Shown piece after piece: positions 1-6,564 of a stretch of DNA of 6,564 bases (within the stretch, counting starts at the first letter, position 1; each line of letters opens with the position of its first letter). The translations under genes were made by a program, and so were the position numbers. The notes under the pieces were generated by a model. The model was not told the origin of the DNA. It saw nothing but the letters and a program-made list of their open reading frames with translations, and did not search any database. Source of the DNA: Bacteroidota bacterium (lineage in GTDB: Bacteria > Bacteroidota > Bacteroidia > Bacteroidales > 4484-276); the NCBI GenBank assembly GCA_013203545.1, contig JABMQA010000404.1:1-6564 (forward strand), given 5' to 3'.

Positions 1-1
1 G

Positions 2-92
2 TATTATGAGGATATGACTGAGGAAGTGGCCTGAAAGAGGAAATCGGTTTAATATGCCTATTGGGAAGATGGCTCAGATGATAGAAAGTTAG
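2..92 (+). other. Possible broken tail of a plus-strand coding sequence
   Basis: Two overlapping plus-strand frames look faintly protein-like. The frame from position 2 reads YYEDMTEEVA and stops at 32-34. The frame from position 18 reads LRKWPERGNRF and on through PIGKMAQM, stopping at 90-92. Joining them needs a frameshift near 17-24. This could be the degraded or frameshifted 3' end of a gene lying left of the window, converging on the lipoprotein gene. It could equally be chance reading of intergenic DNA. No family is assigned. The piece is too short to decide, and the left edge hides the rest. Confidence 0.15.
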
Positions 93-145
93 AATTTAGA
101 ATTTAGAATTTAGAATGTAGAATGTAGAATTTTGAATTTTAAATT
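90..145. repeat. Heptanucleotide tandem repeat, eight units
   Basis: Eight consecutive 7-base units are in register: TAGAATT three times (90-110), TAGAATG twice (111-124), TAGAATT once (125-131), then the decayed units TTGAATT (132-138) and TTAAATT (139-145). The period is exact, with no indels. The variants are clustered, as expected if units were copied by slipped-strand mispairing and then decayed at the right end. Similar AT-rich heptamer runs are familiar from Bacteroidota intergenic DNA. There is no sign that it is a CRISPR array: the units are far too short and there are no spacers. Confidence 0.9.
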
Positions 146-150
146 AGGAA

Positions 151-184
151 GCCTGAGCGATCCCGATTGCTATCGGGGGAAGGC
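151..184. repeat. Inverted repeat, CCCGAT/ATCGGG hairpin with outer GCCT/AGGC arms
   Basis: CCCGAT (162-167) and ATCGGG (172-177) form a perfect 6-bp stem around the 4-base loop TGCT. Outer arms GCCT (151-154) and AGGC (181-184) could add a second short stem. The element lies downstream of the minus-strand lipoprotein gene, so it could stabilise or end that transcript. However, neither strand has a T-tract directly after the stem, so it is not called an intrinsic terminator. Short GC-rich palindromes of this kind are common between Bacteroidota genes. Confidence 0.65.
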
Positions 185-204
185 TGGAGTTTTCCCCGTA
201 GGTA

Positions 205-215
205 TGCCTTCGGCA
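205..215. repeat. Small inverted repeat TGCC/GGCA
   Basis: TGCC (205-208) and GGCA (212-215) pair around a 3-base loop (TTC), giving a 4-bp GC-rich hairpin about 80 bases beyond the lipoprotein stop. Read on the minus strand it is the first hairpin met after that gene. It has no following T-tract, so its role as a terminator is unproven. It may belong to one composite intergenic element with the 151-184 hairpin. Confidence 0.4.
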
Positions 216-293
216 GGGTTATAAGTTTTGAAGTCAGAGCCGTTATCGACTCACACCAGATATTTTCTCCTTTTTTTCTTATCAAGAATTTAC

Positions 294-1334
294 CTATTCA
301 GGTGGTTGCGGGTTTTTCATCTGGATAAGCAGAGCCTCGTGTTGCTGTAATCGCTTTTCGAGGATGGTTTTGTACATCCCGTTAATGGTATCGGGAAAAG
401 CCAGGTATGATATTTTCGCCCATTCCAGTGCCGGATTAAGCAGGCCTTCCATTTCACTGGCCAGCGCAAGGTTAAAGGCAGCTTTGGCCTGGTTCTTCTG
501 ATCGTTATCCGCTAATCCCTGTTTCCAGTAATGTGCAGCATTTTTCCATTCACCGTTCCTGGCTTGATTATAACCATTCTTTAAAAATTTGTTACCTGAT
601 TTAAAAACCATCCTGTCAGTCTCTGCCCAATAGGGTGAAATCCGGTAACCGTACTGTTGTCCGGCGAGAACAAATGCCTCGTGAAGCACTTCATTCCTTA
701 CCCGGCACGCTTCTTCAGCCTCAATAAGTGCCATGGGTGCAACTTCAAAGTAAAAAGTATCGCGAAAAACCTTCTTGTCGAGTAATTTTGGGGTATAAGG
801 ATTTATTAAAAACCATGTTGAAGTAATCATCACCTCAAATGCACCAATATAATGCCCAAATAGATTTGAGTACACATCGTATTTATCATACCGCGTAACA
901 TCCGCAAGCAGGAGTACAGCATCTGCAAAGCATGAATCGCACATTTGTTTCAAAATCCCCACATCTGTAAAAGTAAATTGTTCGGCAGATTTGGGGAATT
1001 TATATTCAAAAGAATCAAAACAGGATACCTGAAACCGGCCCATTGGATTTAGCAGATCCGATAATGAATAAATTGTAGTATCTGCCAGTGATTTATTACC
1101 TATACAGGAATCAGTTTTAATGTCATCAAATATTTTGTAAAGATCGCTGGTGGAATTCGTGTCAGGTTGTTGGAAATTGTGATACAGCACCAATTTGCTA
1201 ATTGAGTCGGGGAGAAAGATTTCAGCAGGTTCCAAAACTGTGATCTGGAAATAATCGAATGTTTTGCATGAAGGAAGGAATATCGATGCAATTAAAAGCA
1301 CAAGAAAAATGCTGCTAAACTTTCTTTGTTTCAT
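294..1334 (-). CDS. Lipoprotein with TPR-like C-terminal region (DUF6340-like)
   Basis: This 346-residue protein has a classic lipoprotein signal: basic MKQRK, a hydrophobic stretch (about 7-20) and the lipobox LPSC, with C23 as the predicted lipidated residue. The mature part is therefore membrane anchored, in the periplasm or at the surface. Residues 25-205 are a mixed alpha/beta region. Residues about 233-315 start with SPYW and are helical, with alternating Trp, Ala and Leu (EWKNAAHYWKQGL, AAFNLALASEMEG, ALEWAKISYLAF), as in TPR-type repeats. This layout matches my memory of the Bacteroidales family DUF6340, whose function is unknown. The frame stays open upstream to 1559, but that would overlap the preceding gene by 191 bases and bury the signal peptide, so the ATG at 1334 is chosen. 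No clear Shine-Dalgarno is visible, which is usual in this phylum. It starts 34 bases after the hydrolase stop, so the two are probably cotranscribed. Confidence 0.85.
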   Translation of the reverse strand: MKQRKFSSIFLVLLIASIFLPSCKTFDYFQITVLEPAEIFLPDSISKLVLYHNFQQPDTNSTSDLYKIFDDIKTDSCIGNKSLADTTIYSLSDLLNPMGRFQVSCFDSFEYKFPKSAEQFTFTDVGILKQMCDSCFADAVLLLADVTRYDKYDVYSNLFGHYIGAFEVMITSTWFLINPYTPKLLDKKVFRDTFYFEVAPMALIEAEEACRVRNEVLHEAFVLAGQQYGYRISPYWAETDRMVFKSGNKFLKNGYNQARNGEWKNAAHYWKQGLADNDQKNQAKAAFNLALASEMEGLLNPALEWAKISYLAFPDTINGMYKTILEKRLQQHEALLIQMKNPQPPE

Positions 1335-1368
1335 AATCAGCGCGATTGTTATCAATAACTGTGCCTGG

Positions 1369-4300
1369 TTAATCCAGGAAAATTTTAACGGTCTGATTTG
1401 CATATTTGCTGTCAACCTCAGGGAAATCGACACTGAAAGTATATAAATCCCCACTTTTATCGATGATCTCGGCTTTCTCGACCTTAACAGGATTTTGTCC
1501 GTGGATATATACTTCAAATGTTTCACGTGCCCCCGTTCTTGCCTGCAAACCAACTTCAAAAACTTTTCCTTTTAACTGGTTGGATACTACCCTGAACCCT
1601 TCGGATGTATAACCGGGTTTTGGTCTGGGAATGATTGGAATGACTTCAATTCCATTTTCAAATTGAAATTCAATGTATGCCTGATCCATCAGATCAAATT
1701 CAATGATCCCGGAGACATCCTGATATTCCAATCCGAAACCATCCAAAAGCACCGATACGATTTCTGTGCCTGCCGGAAACGCCGGATTAAACTTTACTTG
1801 AAGTGCGTCATTGTCCGTTTTATGAAACTGGTAACCTACCCTGTTTCCTGATCGGAACTGGTTGAAATCAAGCATATGTTTTCCAATACGGATGTTTTCA
1901 ACCAACACAGTGCCCCAGTTTGCAGGAAAATCCGGAGAGAGTTCCAATTCATTATTTACCGCATTCGGTCTGAGTCCGAGCATGCCTTCAATGGCAGGCT
2001 GAAGTACCATGGTTTCCGACCAGCATTGATGCCTGCAAACCCCTGACGGTTCATATTTTTCACCGTTCAATACCTCCTCGGTAAATCCAAGTGCCCAGTT
2101 CTTGTAGATCTGCAGATTGTTCATCAGGTGTGTAAATCCCTGAACAGGCCTGCCGAATTGATATTCCGCCAGCGACGTCCATCCTGTGTACAATGGCCAT
2201 ACGCTGCCGGTGTGGTAACCACGGGGATTGAAAGACGGGCTGTTTTCACTGATGATCCGCACGCCCCAATCGGCCGTATATTCATTCTTTGCAAATTCTT
2301 CGAGAACACTTTTTGTCGGGTTTTCATTCAGTTGTCCGAACAAGGCAGGAATCGTTTGCATAATGGTGTTATCCTCAATAAAAGATCCATCCTGTTTAAG
2401 GCCCTGGTAGTAGTAATTTCCGGTTTCATTCAGATACAGGGTGTTGATCTTTTGTGTAACCACATCGCTATCATAAATGTACTTTTTTGCCAAATCTGCA
2501 TATCCCAGGTTGCCGGCAATATAGGAAGCCTCTTGCAGGGCCTCAGCCCAGCACGATGCCAGGTACAGGGAGGTGTGTGAGCCGAAAAGGCTTCCGCCTT
2601 CAACCCAACCATGTCCGACGTTGGTGTTTTCGATCAGGCCATCGTTGTCGGTGTCAGTGGAATACATAAAATCCATAGCTGCTATGATATGAGGCCAGCT
2701 TTCGCGGATAAACTCCATATCGCCTGAATGTTTCAGGTACCTGCCGGCAACAACCACATAAAGTGGGGTTGCATCCGCTGCATCGTAATGCACCAATCCG
2801 GAGGTACTTAATTCATGGAAAATTTTGCCATTCAAATCCTGGTATTTCTGTAACATTTCGAGAACACCCTTTACTTTTTCAAAATCACCATAGTGCAACA
2901 ACGCCATAGCACTCCATTCCGAATCCCTGCCAAAGTACCAGGCATAACCGGGCCTGCCATTTACTGTGTGCTCTCCATCCCACCCTGTGGCAGTTGTTCC
3001 GTATCCGGCAACCAAAGAACTTCCGATGCCGGGTGTATGTACAAAAAAGCGGTCGGTACCTTCTAGAGCCCATTGATACCCTTCGTTAAAAGTATTGTCA
3101 GGTGTGGTAAACTGTAGAAACTTTTTAGCATTTTTAGCGCGGTATTCTGAAGCGTTTCGATAGATATAAGATGGGTCAACCTGTGCCTCCTGGAATGCTC
3201 CTATGGCTTTTTGAATGCCCTGGTCGGTGGCAATGATAATGACATCAAAATTGTCGTTCATCTCAAGGGAGATCTGTGAAAGTCCCGTCAGGATCAACTC
3301 ATTCAGATCAGCAGGTTCGGCCCTCCATAGCGAATCACTGCCTGAGATGTTGGTATAATTTCCTATGGGATTTTTTACATTCCTGAAAGAAGGCAACATG
3401 GGTGAAGATGCAAAGATGACCTTTTCGGTAGGCTTATTGTAACCCAGCATGCTAACAAAATCTCCTGAAAGATCGGCAATGATAAAGGCATTGAGCGCAT
3501 CATGAAAATCATACTTAAAGCCGCCGAGTACATTTTCTGAATAGGGCCACATCAAACGCTGGTTGGTTTTAAAGCGAACGAATACATCGGCCGGGTAAAC
3601 GCCCCTGTATTCATAATGGATCACGCCCTGGGGCTGATCCGGCGAAACGGTGATGATCTCTTTTAAAAATGCCCGTTTGAATTGATAAAGCCGCGTGAAT
3701 GCCTCCGGAGTTACATCCACCATGGGCGTTTCATCGTTAAGCCAGTAAATAGTGTCTTTATACGAAAACCTGATACCCACTTCGTAATCGCGGAAAGCCA
3801 TAAACGGGTGTGCCCAGATTTCATCGATTCCGCCGGCCTCCTTACCCATAATAAGCATCCTTTCGCCGGCTACATCCCAGTAGTAGTTGGTTGCAAATCG
3901 GTTTGAAAGCTTCAAAACGGAATCGTTAATGTCCCATTGAAACGACTTTTTTGTTGGCCTTCTCAACGGGAAATAGGCGATGTTACTTGATTTGAATTTA
4001 CCAATCCAGGGTTCCCGGTAGCTCCAGTAATAAGGCCTGGTATCTGATTGTTGATTTGCGAGGTAGGATATGCAGTTGTGTGTGAATTTTTCGAGATGCT
4101 GCCTGTTAACATTATAAATCTCACCATTTTTCGCATTTTCCCTGCCGGGATAGTTGAAGTTGATATACGATCCGACGGCAATGATTTTTCCTTTCCCAAT
4201 GTCATATTCAAGGATAATTTTTTTGTCCTCACGCAGAAAAATATAATCCCAATCAGTCGCAACAACCTTTCCATTAGCAGGAATATTGTTTCCAAAGTAG

Positions 4301-4830
4301 CCCCAGTTTCTAACTACAATATCATCCGATGGTTTTAAAATGTATGCCCCCCCGTTCAATCCGGCAAAAACAGGATGAGACCGGAAACCATGAAATCCCA
4401 GCATACGTCCGTATCCCGAATCTTTAGCCTCTTTCCTGACAAGTTCGGGTTCGAGGGATTCAACTTCAAGCAGGTTGATCAAAGGAAATGCCTCTCCGGT
4501 AAGGAATAGACCGCCACCATTTTCAACATATTGTTTCAGGTTGTCCAGATATGATTTAAGAAATACGTCTCCTGGAAGAATTGTCGAATCAGTAAGATGG
4601 ATCCAGATCACATCGTATTTAGCAAGTTTACGGACTTGACCGAGTTTTTTTAAGGTCAGAAATCCGGATTTAATATCGGGCTGAGTTGACAAATAATCCC
4701 AGGTATTTTTTATTTCACCTGAGGATTTGTTCAACCTGGAAATACCAAGCAGGCCAACACGTGTAGTCTGTGTCATTCCGCAAAATCCAATTGAGAATAA
4801 AAATAAGATTAACAGTGATTTTTTCTTCAT
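1369..4830 (-). CDS. Secreted glycoside hydrolase, glycogen-debranching/GH63-like (alpha/alpha)6 barrel with N-terminal ThuA/GATase-like domain
   Basis: This 1153-residue protein is predicted to be exported (basic MKKK, hydrophobic core 5-16, cleavage near 20). Residues about 24-258 resemble a class I glutamine-amidotransferase/ThuA fold: YDVIWIHLTD (72-81), a VENGGGLFLTG segment (102-112), HPVFAGL (152-158) and GKGKIIAVG (213-221). It contains no cysteine, so amidotransferase chemistry is unlikely. Residues about 265-500 are a beta-rich domain. Residues about 505-950 look like an (alpha/alpha)6 barrel with signatures of amylo-alpha-1,6-glucosidase-type enzymes: FGRDSEW (633-639), DAADATPLYV (683-692), DTDNDGLIEN (726-735), GWVEGG (741-746), YHTGSVWP (872-879) and CWSET (936-940). 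Acidic residues such as D636, D686, E744 and E939 are candidate active-site groups; which ones are catalytic cannot be told here. Beta-rich C-terminal domains follow (about 960-1060 and 1065-1153). Likely role: cleaving an alpha-linked glycan in the periplasm or outside the cell. Substrate and exact GH family are uncertain. It is the first gene of a probable two-gene operon. Confidence 0.82.
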   Translation of the reverse strand: MKKKSLLILFLFSIGFCGMTQTTRVGLLGISRLNKSSGEIKNTWDYLSTQPDIKSGFLTLKKLGQVRKLAKYDVIWIHLTDSTILPGDVFLKSYLDNLKQYVENGGGLFLTGEAFPLINLLEVESLEPELVRKEAKDSGYGRMLGFHGFRSHPVFAGLNGGAYILKPSDDIVVRNWGYFGNNIPANGKVVATDWDYIFLREDKKIILEYDIGKGKIIAVGSYINFNYPGRENAKNGEIYNVNRQHLEKFTHNCISYLANQQSDTRPYYWSYREPWIGKFKSSNIAYFPLRRPTKKSFQWDINDSVLKLSNRFATNYYWDVAGERMLIMGKEAGGIDEIWAHPFMAFRDYEVGIRFSYKDTIYWLNDETPMVDVTPEAFTRLYQFKRAFLKEIITVSPDQPQGVIHYEYRGVYPADVFVRFKTNQRLMWPYSENVLGGFKYDFHDALNAFIIADLSGDFVSMLGYNKPTEKVIFASSPMLPSFRNVKNPIGNYTNISGSDSLWRAEPADLNELILTGLSQISLEMNDNFDVIIIATDQGIQKAIGAFQEAQVDPSYIYRNASEYRAKNAKKFLQFTTPDNTFNEGYQWALEGTDRFFVHTPGIGSSLVAGYGTTATGWDGEHTVNGRPGYAWYFGRDSEWSAMALLHYGDFEKVKGVLEMLQKYQDLNGKIFHELSTSGLVHYDAADATPLYVVVAGRYLKHSGDMEFIRESWPHIIAAMDFMYSTDTDNDGLIENTNVGHGWVEGGSLFGSHTSLYLASCWAEALQEASYIAGNLGYADLAKKYIYDSDVVTQKINTLYLNETGNYYYQGLKQDGSFIEDNTIMQTIPALFGQLNENPTKSVLEEFAKNEYTADWGVRIISENSPSFNPRGYHTGSVWPLYTGWTSLAEYQFGRPVQGFTHLMNNLQIYKNWALGFTEEVLNGEKYEPSGVCRHQCWSETMVLQPAIEGMLGLRPNAVNNELELSPDFPANWGTVLVENIRIGKHMLDFNQFRSGNRVGYQFHKTDNDALQVKFNPAFPAGTEIVSVLLDGFGLEYQDVSGIIEFDLMDQAYIEFQFENGIEVIPIIPRPKPGYTSEGFRVVSNQLKGKVFEVGLQARTGARETFEVYIHGQNPVKVEKAEIIDKSGDLYTFSVDFPEVDSKYANQTVKIFLD

Positions 4831-4837
4831 ACCAAAA

Positions 4838-4844
4838 TCCTTTC
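4838..4844 (-). promoter_or_regulatory. Shine-Dalgarno site of the glycoside hydrolase gene
   Basis: On the minus strand the sequence reads GAAAGGA, separated by 7 bases from the ATG at 4830. It supports that start over the internal methionine at residue 19, which would lose the signal peptide. The other two genes in the window lack such a motif. Confidence 0.6.
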
Positions 4845-4880
4845 AGTTGGTGATATTCAAGACCAATTAAAACCGGATGA

Positions 4881-4907
4881 CAAACATAAAAAAGTTCCTT
4901 CATACAA
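4881..4907 (-). promoter_or_regulatory. Bacteroidota-type promoter for the hydrolase-lipoprotein operon
   Basis: On the minus strand, TATGTTTG (4888-4881) matches the Bacteroidota -7 consensus TAnnTTTG exactly. A TTG (4907-4905, within ATTG) lies 16 bases upstream and could serve as the -33 box, although the spacing is slightly short. Transcription would begin near 4874 and give a leader of about 44 bases before the ATG at 4830, with the Shine-Dalgarno inside it. Confidence 0.55.
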
Positions 4908-4957
4908 TTGGGAATTTTTTTTGAACATACGATGGCATGGGAATGTTAGATAAGTTG

Positions 4958-4965
4958 TAACTTTA
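4958..4965 (+). promoter_or_regulatory. Candidate -7 box for the antiporter gene
   Basis: TAACTTTA matches the Bacteroidota TAnnTTTG box except for the last base. Initiation would fall near 4972, giving a very short leader of about 13 bases before the ATG at 4985. No convincing -33 TTTG lies at the usual distance: the nearest TTTG, at 4920-4923, is too far upstream. The call is weak. Confidence 0.3.
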
Positions 4966-4984
4966 GCGCAAATCATCCCTAACT

Positions 4985-6564
4985 ATGGAATATAGTATAT
5001 TAAAAGACATTCTTATCATATTCAGCGTTTCTATCGCAGTGGTATTTATTTGTCAGCGCTTAAAAATCCCGTCGATTATCGGTTACCTCGTTACCGGGAT
5101 ATTGGCCGGGCCAAATGGTTTTTCACTCATCAGTGCTACCCACGAGGTTGAAACCCTTGCCGAGATTGGTGTGATCCTGCTATTGTTTACCATCGGGATC
5201 GAATTTTCATTGAAAAACCTTGTCAGGATCAGGAAAACACTCACGGTGGGTGGAGGGATACAGGTTTTCGTTACCATTATTATCTTTTTCTTCATCACGC
5301 GTTTTAATTTTATCGGGGCTCAGGATAGCAACACCATTCCTGAAGCTGTCTTCATGGGATTCCTGATTGCATTAAGCAGCACCGCCATTGTGTTGAAATT
5401 GCTACAGGAACGTGGTGAATTTATTTCGCCGCATGGTCGTACGTCATTGGGTATTCTAATTTTTCAGGATATTGTTATCGTACCAATGATACTGGTGCTT
5501 CCATTTCTATCGGGCACTGCTTCCGATGGTGGAGCAAGTATTTGGGAGATAGTGATCGAAGTTCTCATGGTAGTATTACTTGTTTTTGTTGGTGCCAAAT
5601 ACGTCGTACCAAAAATGCTGTATCACGTTGCCAAAACCAAAAGCCGCGAACTGTTTTTACTGACGATAATTGTTATTGCGCTTGCCGTTGCGTTTCTCAC
5701 TTATCAGGCCGGATTATCACTGGCACTTGGCGCTTTCCTGGCAGGATTGATCATCTCCGAATCGGACTACAGCCAGCAGGCCTTTGGAAATGTTTTGCCC
5801 TTTCTTGATGTATTTACCAGTTTTTTCTTTATTTCGATAGGTATGTTGCTGGATGTGGAATATCTGATCAGTAAGCCTGTGATTATTCTCATTGTTACAC
5901 TGGGCGTAATTATTATTAAAACGATTGTCGCTACATTAGCCAGTCTTGCACTGGGGTATCCTTTACGTACTTCAATTATTGTCGGGCTTACCCTGAGCCA
6001 GGTGGGGGAATTTTCGTTTATTCTTTCTAAAAAAGGCCAGGCACTGGGTTTGATCTCTGAAAATAACTACCAGCTTTTTCTTGATGTCTCGGTGCTCACG
6101 ATGGCTGCAACACCATTTGTAATTGCAGCTGCACCAAAAATAGCAGAAATACTCATGAAACTACCCCTGCCCGAGCGGTTGAAATCGGGATTAAAACCGG
6201 GCAGTGGGGATACCGGCGAAAACATTAAGGGTATTTCCGATCATCTGATCATCATCGGTTATGGTGTGAATGGTAAAAACGTTTCGAGGGCGGCTAAATA
6301 TGCCAATATTCCCTATGTGATCATTGAACTGAATCCGCAAACGGTAAGGGCAGAAAAATCCAAAGGTGAGCCCATGTTTTATGGTGATGCCTCCCAGGAG
6401 GTTGTTCTTCAGCATGCCAACACCGAAAAGGCTCTGATTTTGGTGGTTACCCTTCCCAATTCGGCAGATATCAGAAGGATCACGCAGGTGGCCAGGAGGC
6501 TTAACCCACACCTTCATATCATCATCCGAACCCGGTTTGTTGAGGAGATGAAGGATTTGTATAA
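4985..6564 (+). CDS. CPA2 family monovalent cation:proton antiporter, KefB/KefC-like, 3' end outside window
   Basis: The 526 visible codons begin at an ATG with an in-frame stop just upstream (4964-4966). Residues 1-395 form a Na+/H+-exchanger-type membrane domain of about 12 hydrophobic segments. Family signatures are RLKIPSIIGYLVTGILAGP (25-43), EIGVILLLFTIGIEFS (60-75), ALSSTAIVLKLL (129-140), FQDIVIVP (160-167) with Q161-D162 at the expected ion-binding site, ALGAFLAGLIISES (247-260) and LSQVGEFSF (337-345). After a linker, residues from about 418 form an RCK/TrkA-N Rossmann domain with GYGVNG (425-430) and an acidic E448 after the second strand, favouring NAD(H) over NADP(H), then FYGDAS (465-470). 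The protein should sit in the inner membrane and exchange K+ or Na+ for protons under nucleotide control. Relatives usually have 600-700 residues, so the rest of the RCK domain, and possibly a TrkA-C domain, lie beyond the edge. No KefF/KefG-type partner gene is visible. It is transcribed divergently from the hydrolase. Confidence 0.93.
   Translation, partial: MEYSILKDILIIFSVSIAVVFICQRLKIPSIIGYLVTGILAGPNGFSLISATHEVETLAEIGVILLLFTIGIEFSLKNLVRIRKTLTVGGGIQVFVTIIIFFFITRFNFIGAQDSNTIPEAVFMGFLIALSSTAIVLKLLQERGEFISPHGRTSLGILIFQDIVIVPMILVLPFLSGTASDGGASIWEIVIEVLMVVLLVFVGAKYVVPKMLYHVAKTKSRELFLLTIIVIALAVAFLTYQAGLSLALGAFLAGLIISESDYSQQAFGNVLPFLDVFTSFFFISIGMLLDVEYLISKPVIILIVTLGVIIIKTIVATLASLALGYPLRTSIIVGLTLSQVGEFSFILSKKGQALGLISENNYQLFLDVSVLTMAATPFVIAAAPKIAEILMKLPLPERLKSGLKPGSGDTGENIKGISDHLIIIGYGVNGKNVSRAAKYANIPYVIIELNPQTVRAEKSKGEPMFYGDASQEVVLQHANTEKALILVVTLPNSADIRRITQVARRLNPHLHIIIRTRFVEEMKDLY

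Noticed and set aside
14..17. Residues 14-17 (IGFC) of the hydrolase considered as a lipobox; coordinates here are protein residues.
   Set aside because: Phe before the cysteine is not tolerated in usual lipoboxes, so an ordinary signal peptidase I site just downstream is more likely.
271..278. Run of eight T on the plus strand beyond the lipoprotein stop, as a possible terminator.
   Set aside because: No stem precedes it on the plus strand. On the minus strand, where the operon is read, it is a run of A.
1348..1359. Small palindrome GTTAT/ATAAC between the hydrolase and the lipoprotein gene.
   Set aside because: It is AT-rich with a 2-base centre, too weak for a terminator. A role as an operator has no support.
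1335..1559. Upstream extension of the lipoprotein frame by 75 codons.
   Set aside because: It would overlap the 3' end of the hydrolase gene and place a long non-signal segment before an obvious lipoprotein signal peptide. The ATG at 1334 explains the protein better.
2128..2580. A 150-codon plus-strand open frame inside the hydrolase gene.
   Set aside because: It is antisense to a well-supported coding region, and its product shows no recognisable family or signal. It is best explained as a shadow of the opposite strand.
3963..4295. A 110-codon minus-strand frame overlapping the N-terminal part of the hydrolase.
   Set aside because: It is an alternative frame of the same strand, fully inside the real gene, with low-complexity composition and no motif.
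6191..6517. A 108-codon minus-strand frame opposite the antiporter RCK domain.
   Set aside because: The plus strand here encodes a clear GYGVNG Rossmann motif, so the opposite frame is a shadow.

Overview
The window looks like chromosomal DNA from a member of the Bacteroidota, probably Bacteroidales-like. Three things point that way: a perfect Bacteroidota-type -7 promoter box (TAnnTTTG), a lipoprotein that resembles the Bacteroidales DUF6340 family, and AT-rich heptanucleotide repeats with short CCCGAT/ATCGGG hairpins in the intergenic DNA. No RNA gene, transposase, CRISPR array or integrase was seen. The species cannot be named from this sequence.

Layout. Positions 1-293 hold no intact gene. 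There is a weak hint of a broken plus-strand coding tail (about 2-92), an eight-unit 7-bp tandem repeat (90-145) and two small hairpins (151-184 and 205-215). Next come two genes on the minus strand, read right to left: a secreted 1153-residue glycoside hydrolase (4830 down to 1369) and, 34 bases further on, a 346-residue lipoprotein (1334 down to 294). A 154-base divergent intergenic region (4831-4984) carries the hydrolase promoter and ribosome binding site and a weaker candidate promoter for the gene on the other side. From 4985 to the right edge runs a plus-strand monovalent cation:proton antiporter of the CPA2/KefB-KefC type, cut off by the window end inside its RCK (NAD-binding) domain.

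How the genes work together. The hydrolase and lipoprotein are probably one transcription unit. The hydrolase is exported and joins an N-terminal glutamine-amidotransferase-like (ThuA-like) domain, without a cysteine nucleophile, to an (alpha/alpha)6-barrel catalytic domain related to glycogen-debranching/GH63-like enzymes. The lipoprotein is membrane anchored and has a TPR-like C-terminal region. A joint role in the envelope, such as processing an alpha-linked glycan, is an inference. The antiporter is divergently transcribed and has no evident functional link to the other two. The most unusual item is the domain architecture of the hydrolase. Nothing here amounts to a clearly new multi-gene system.
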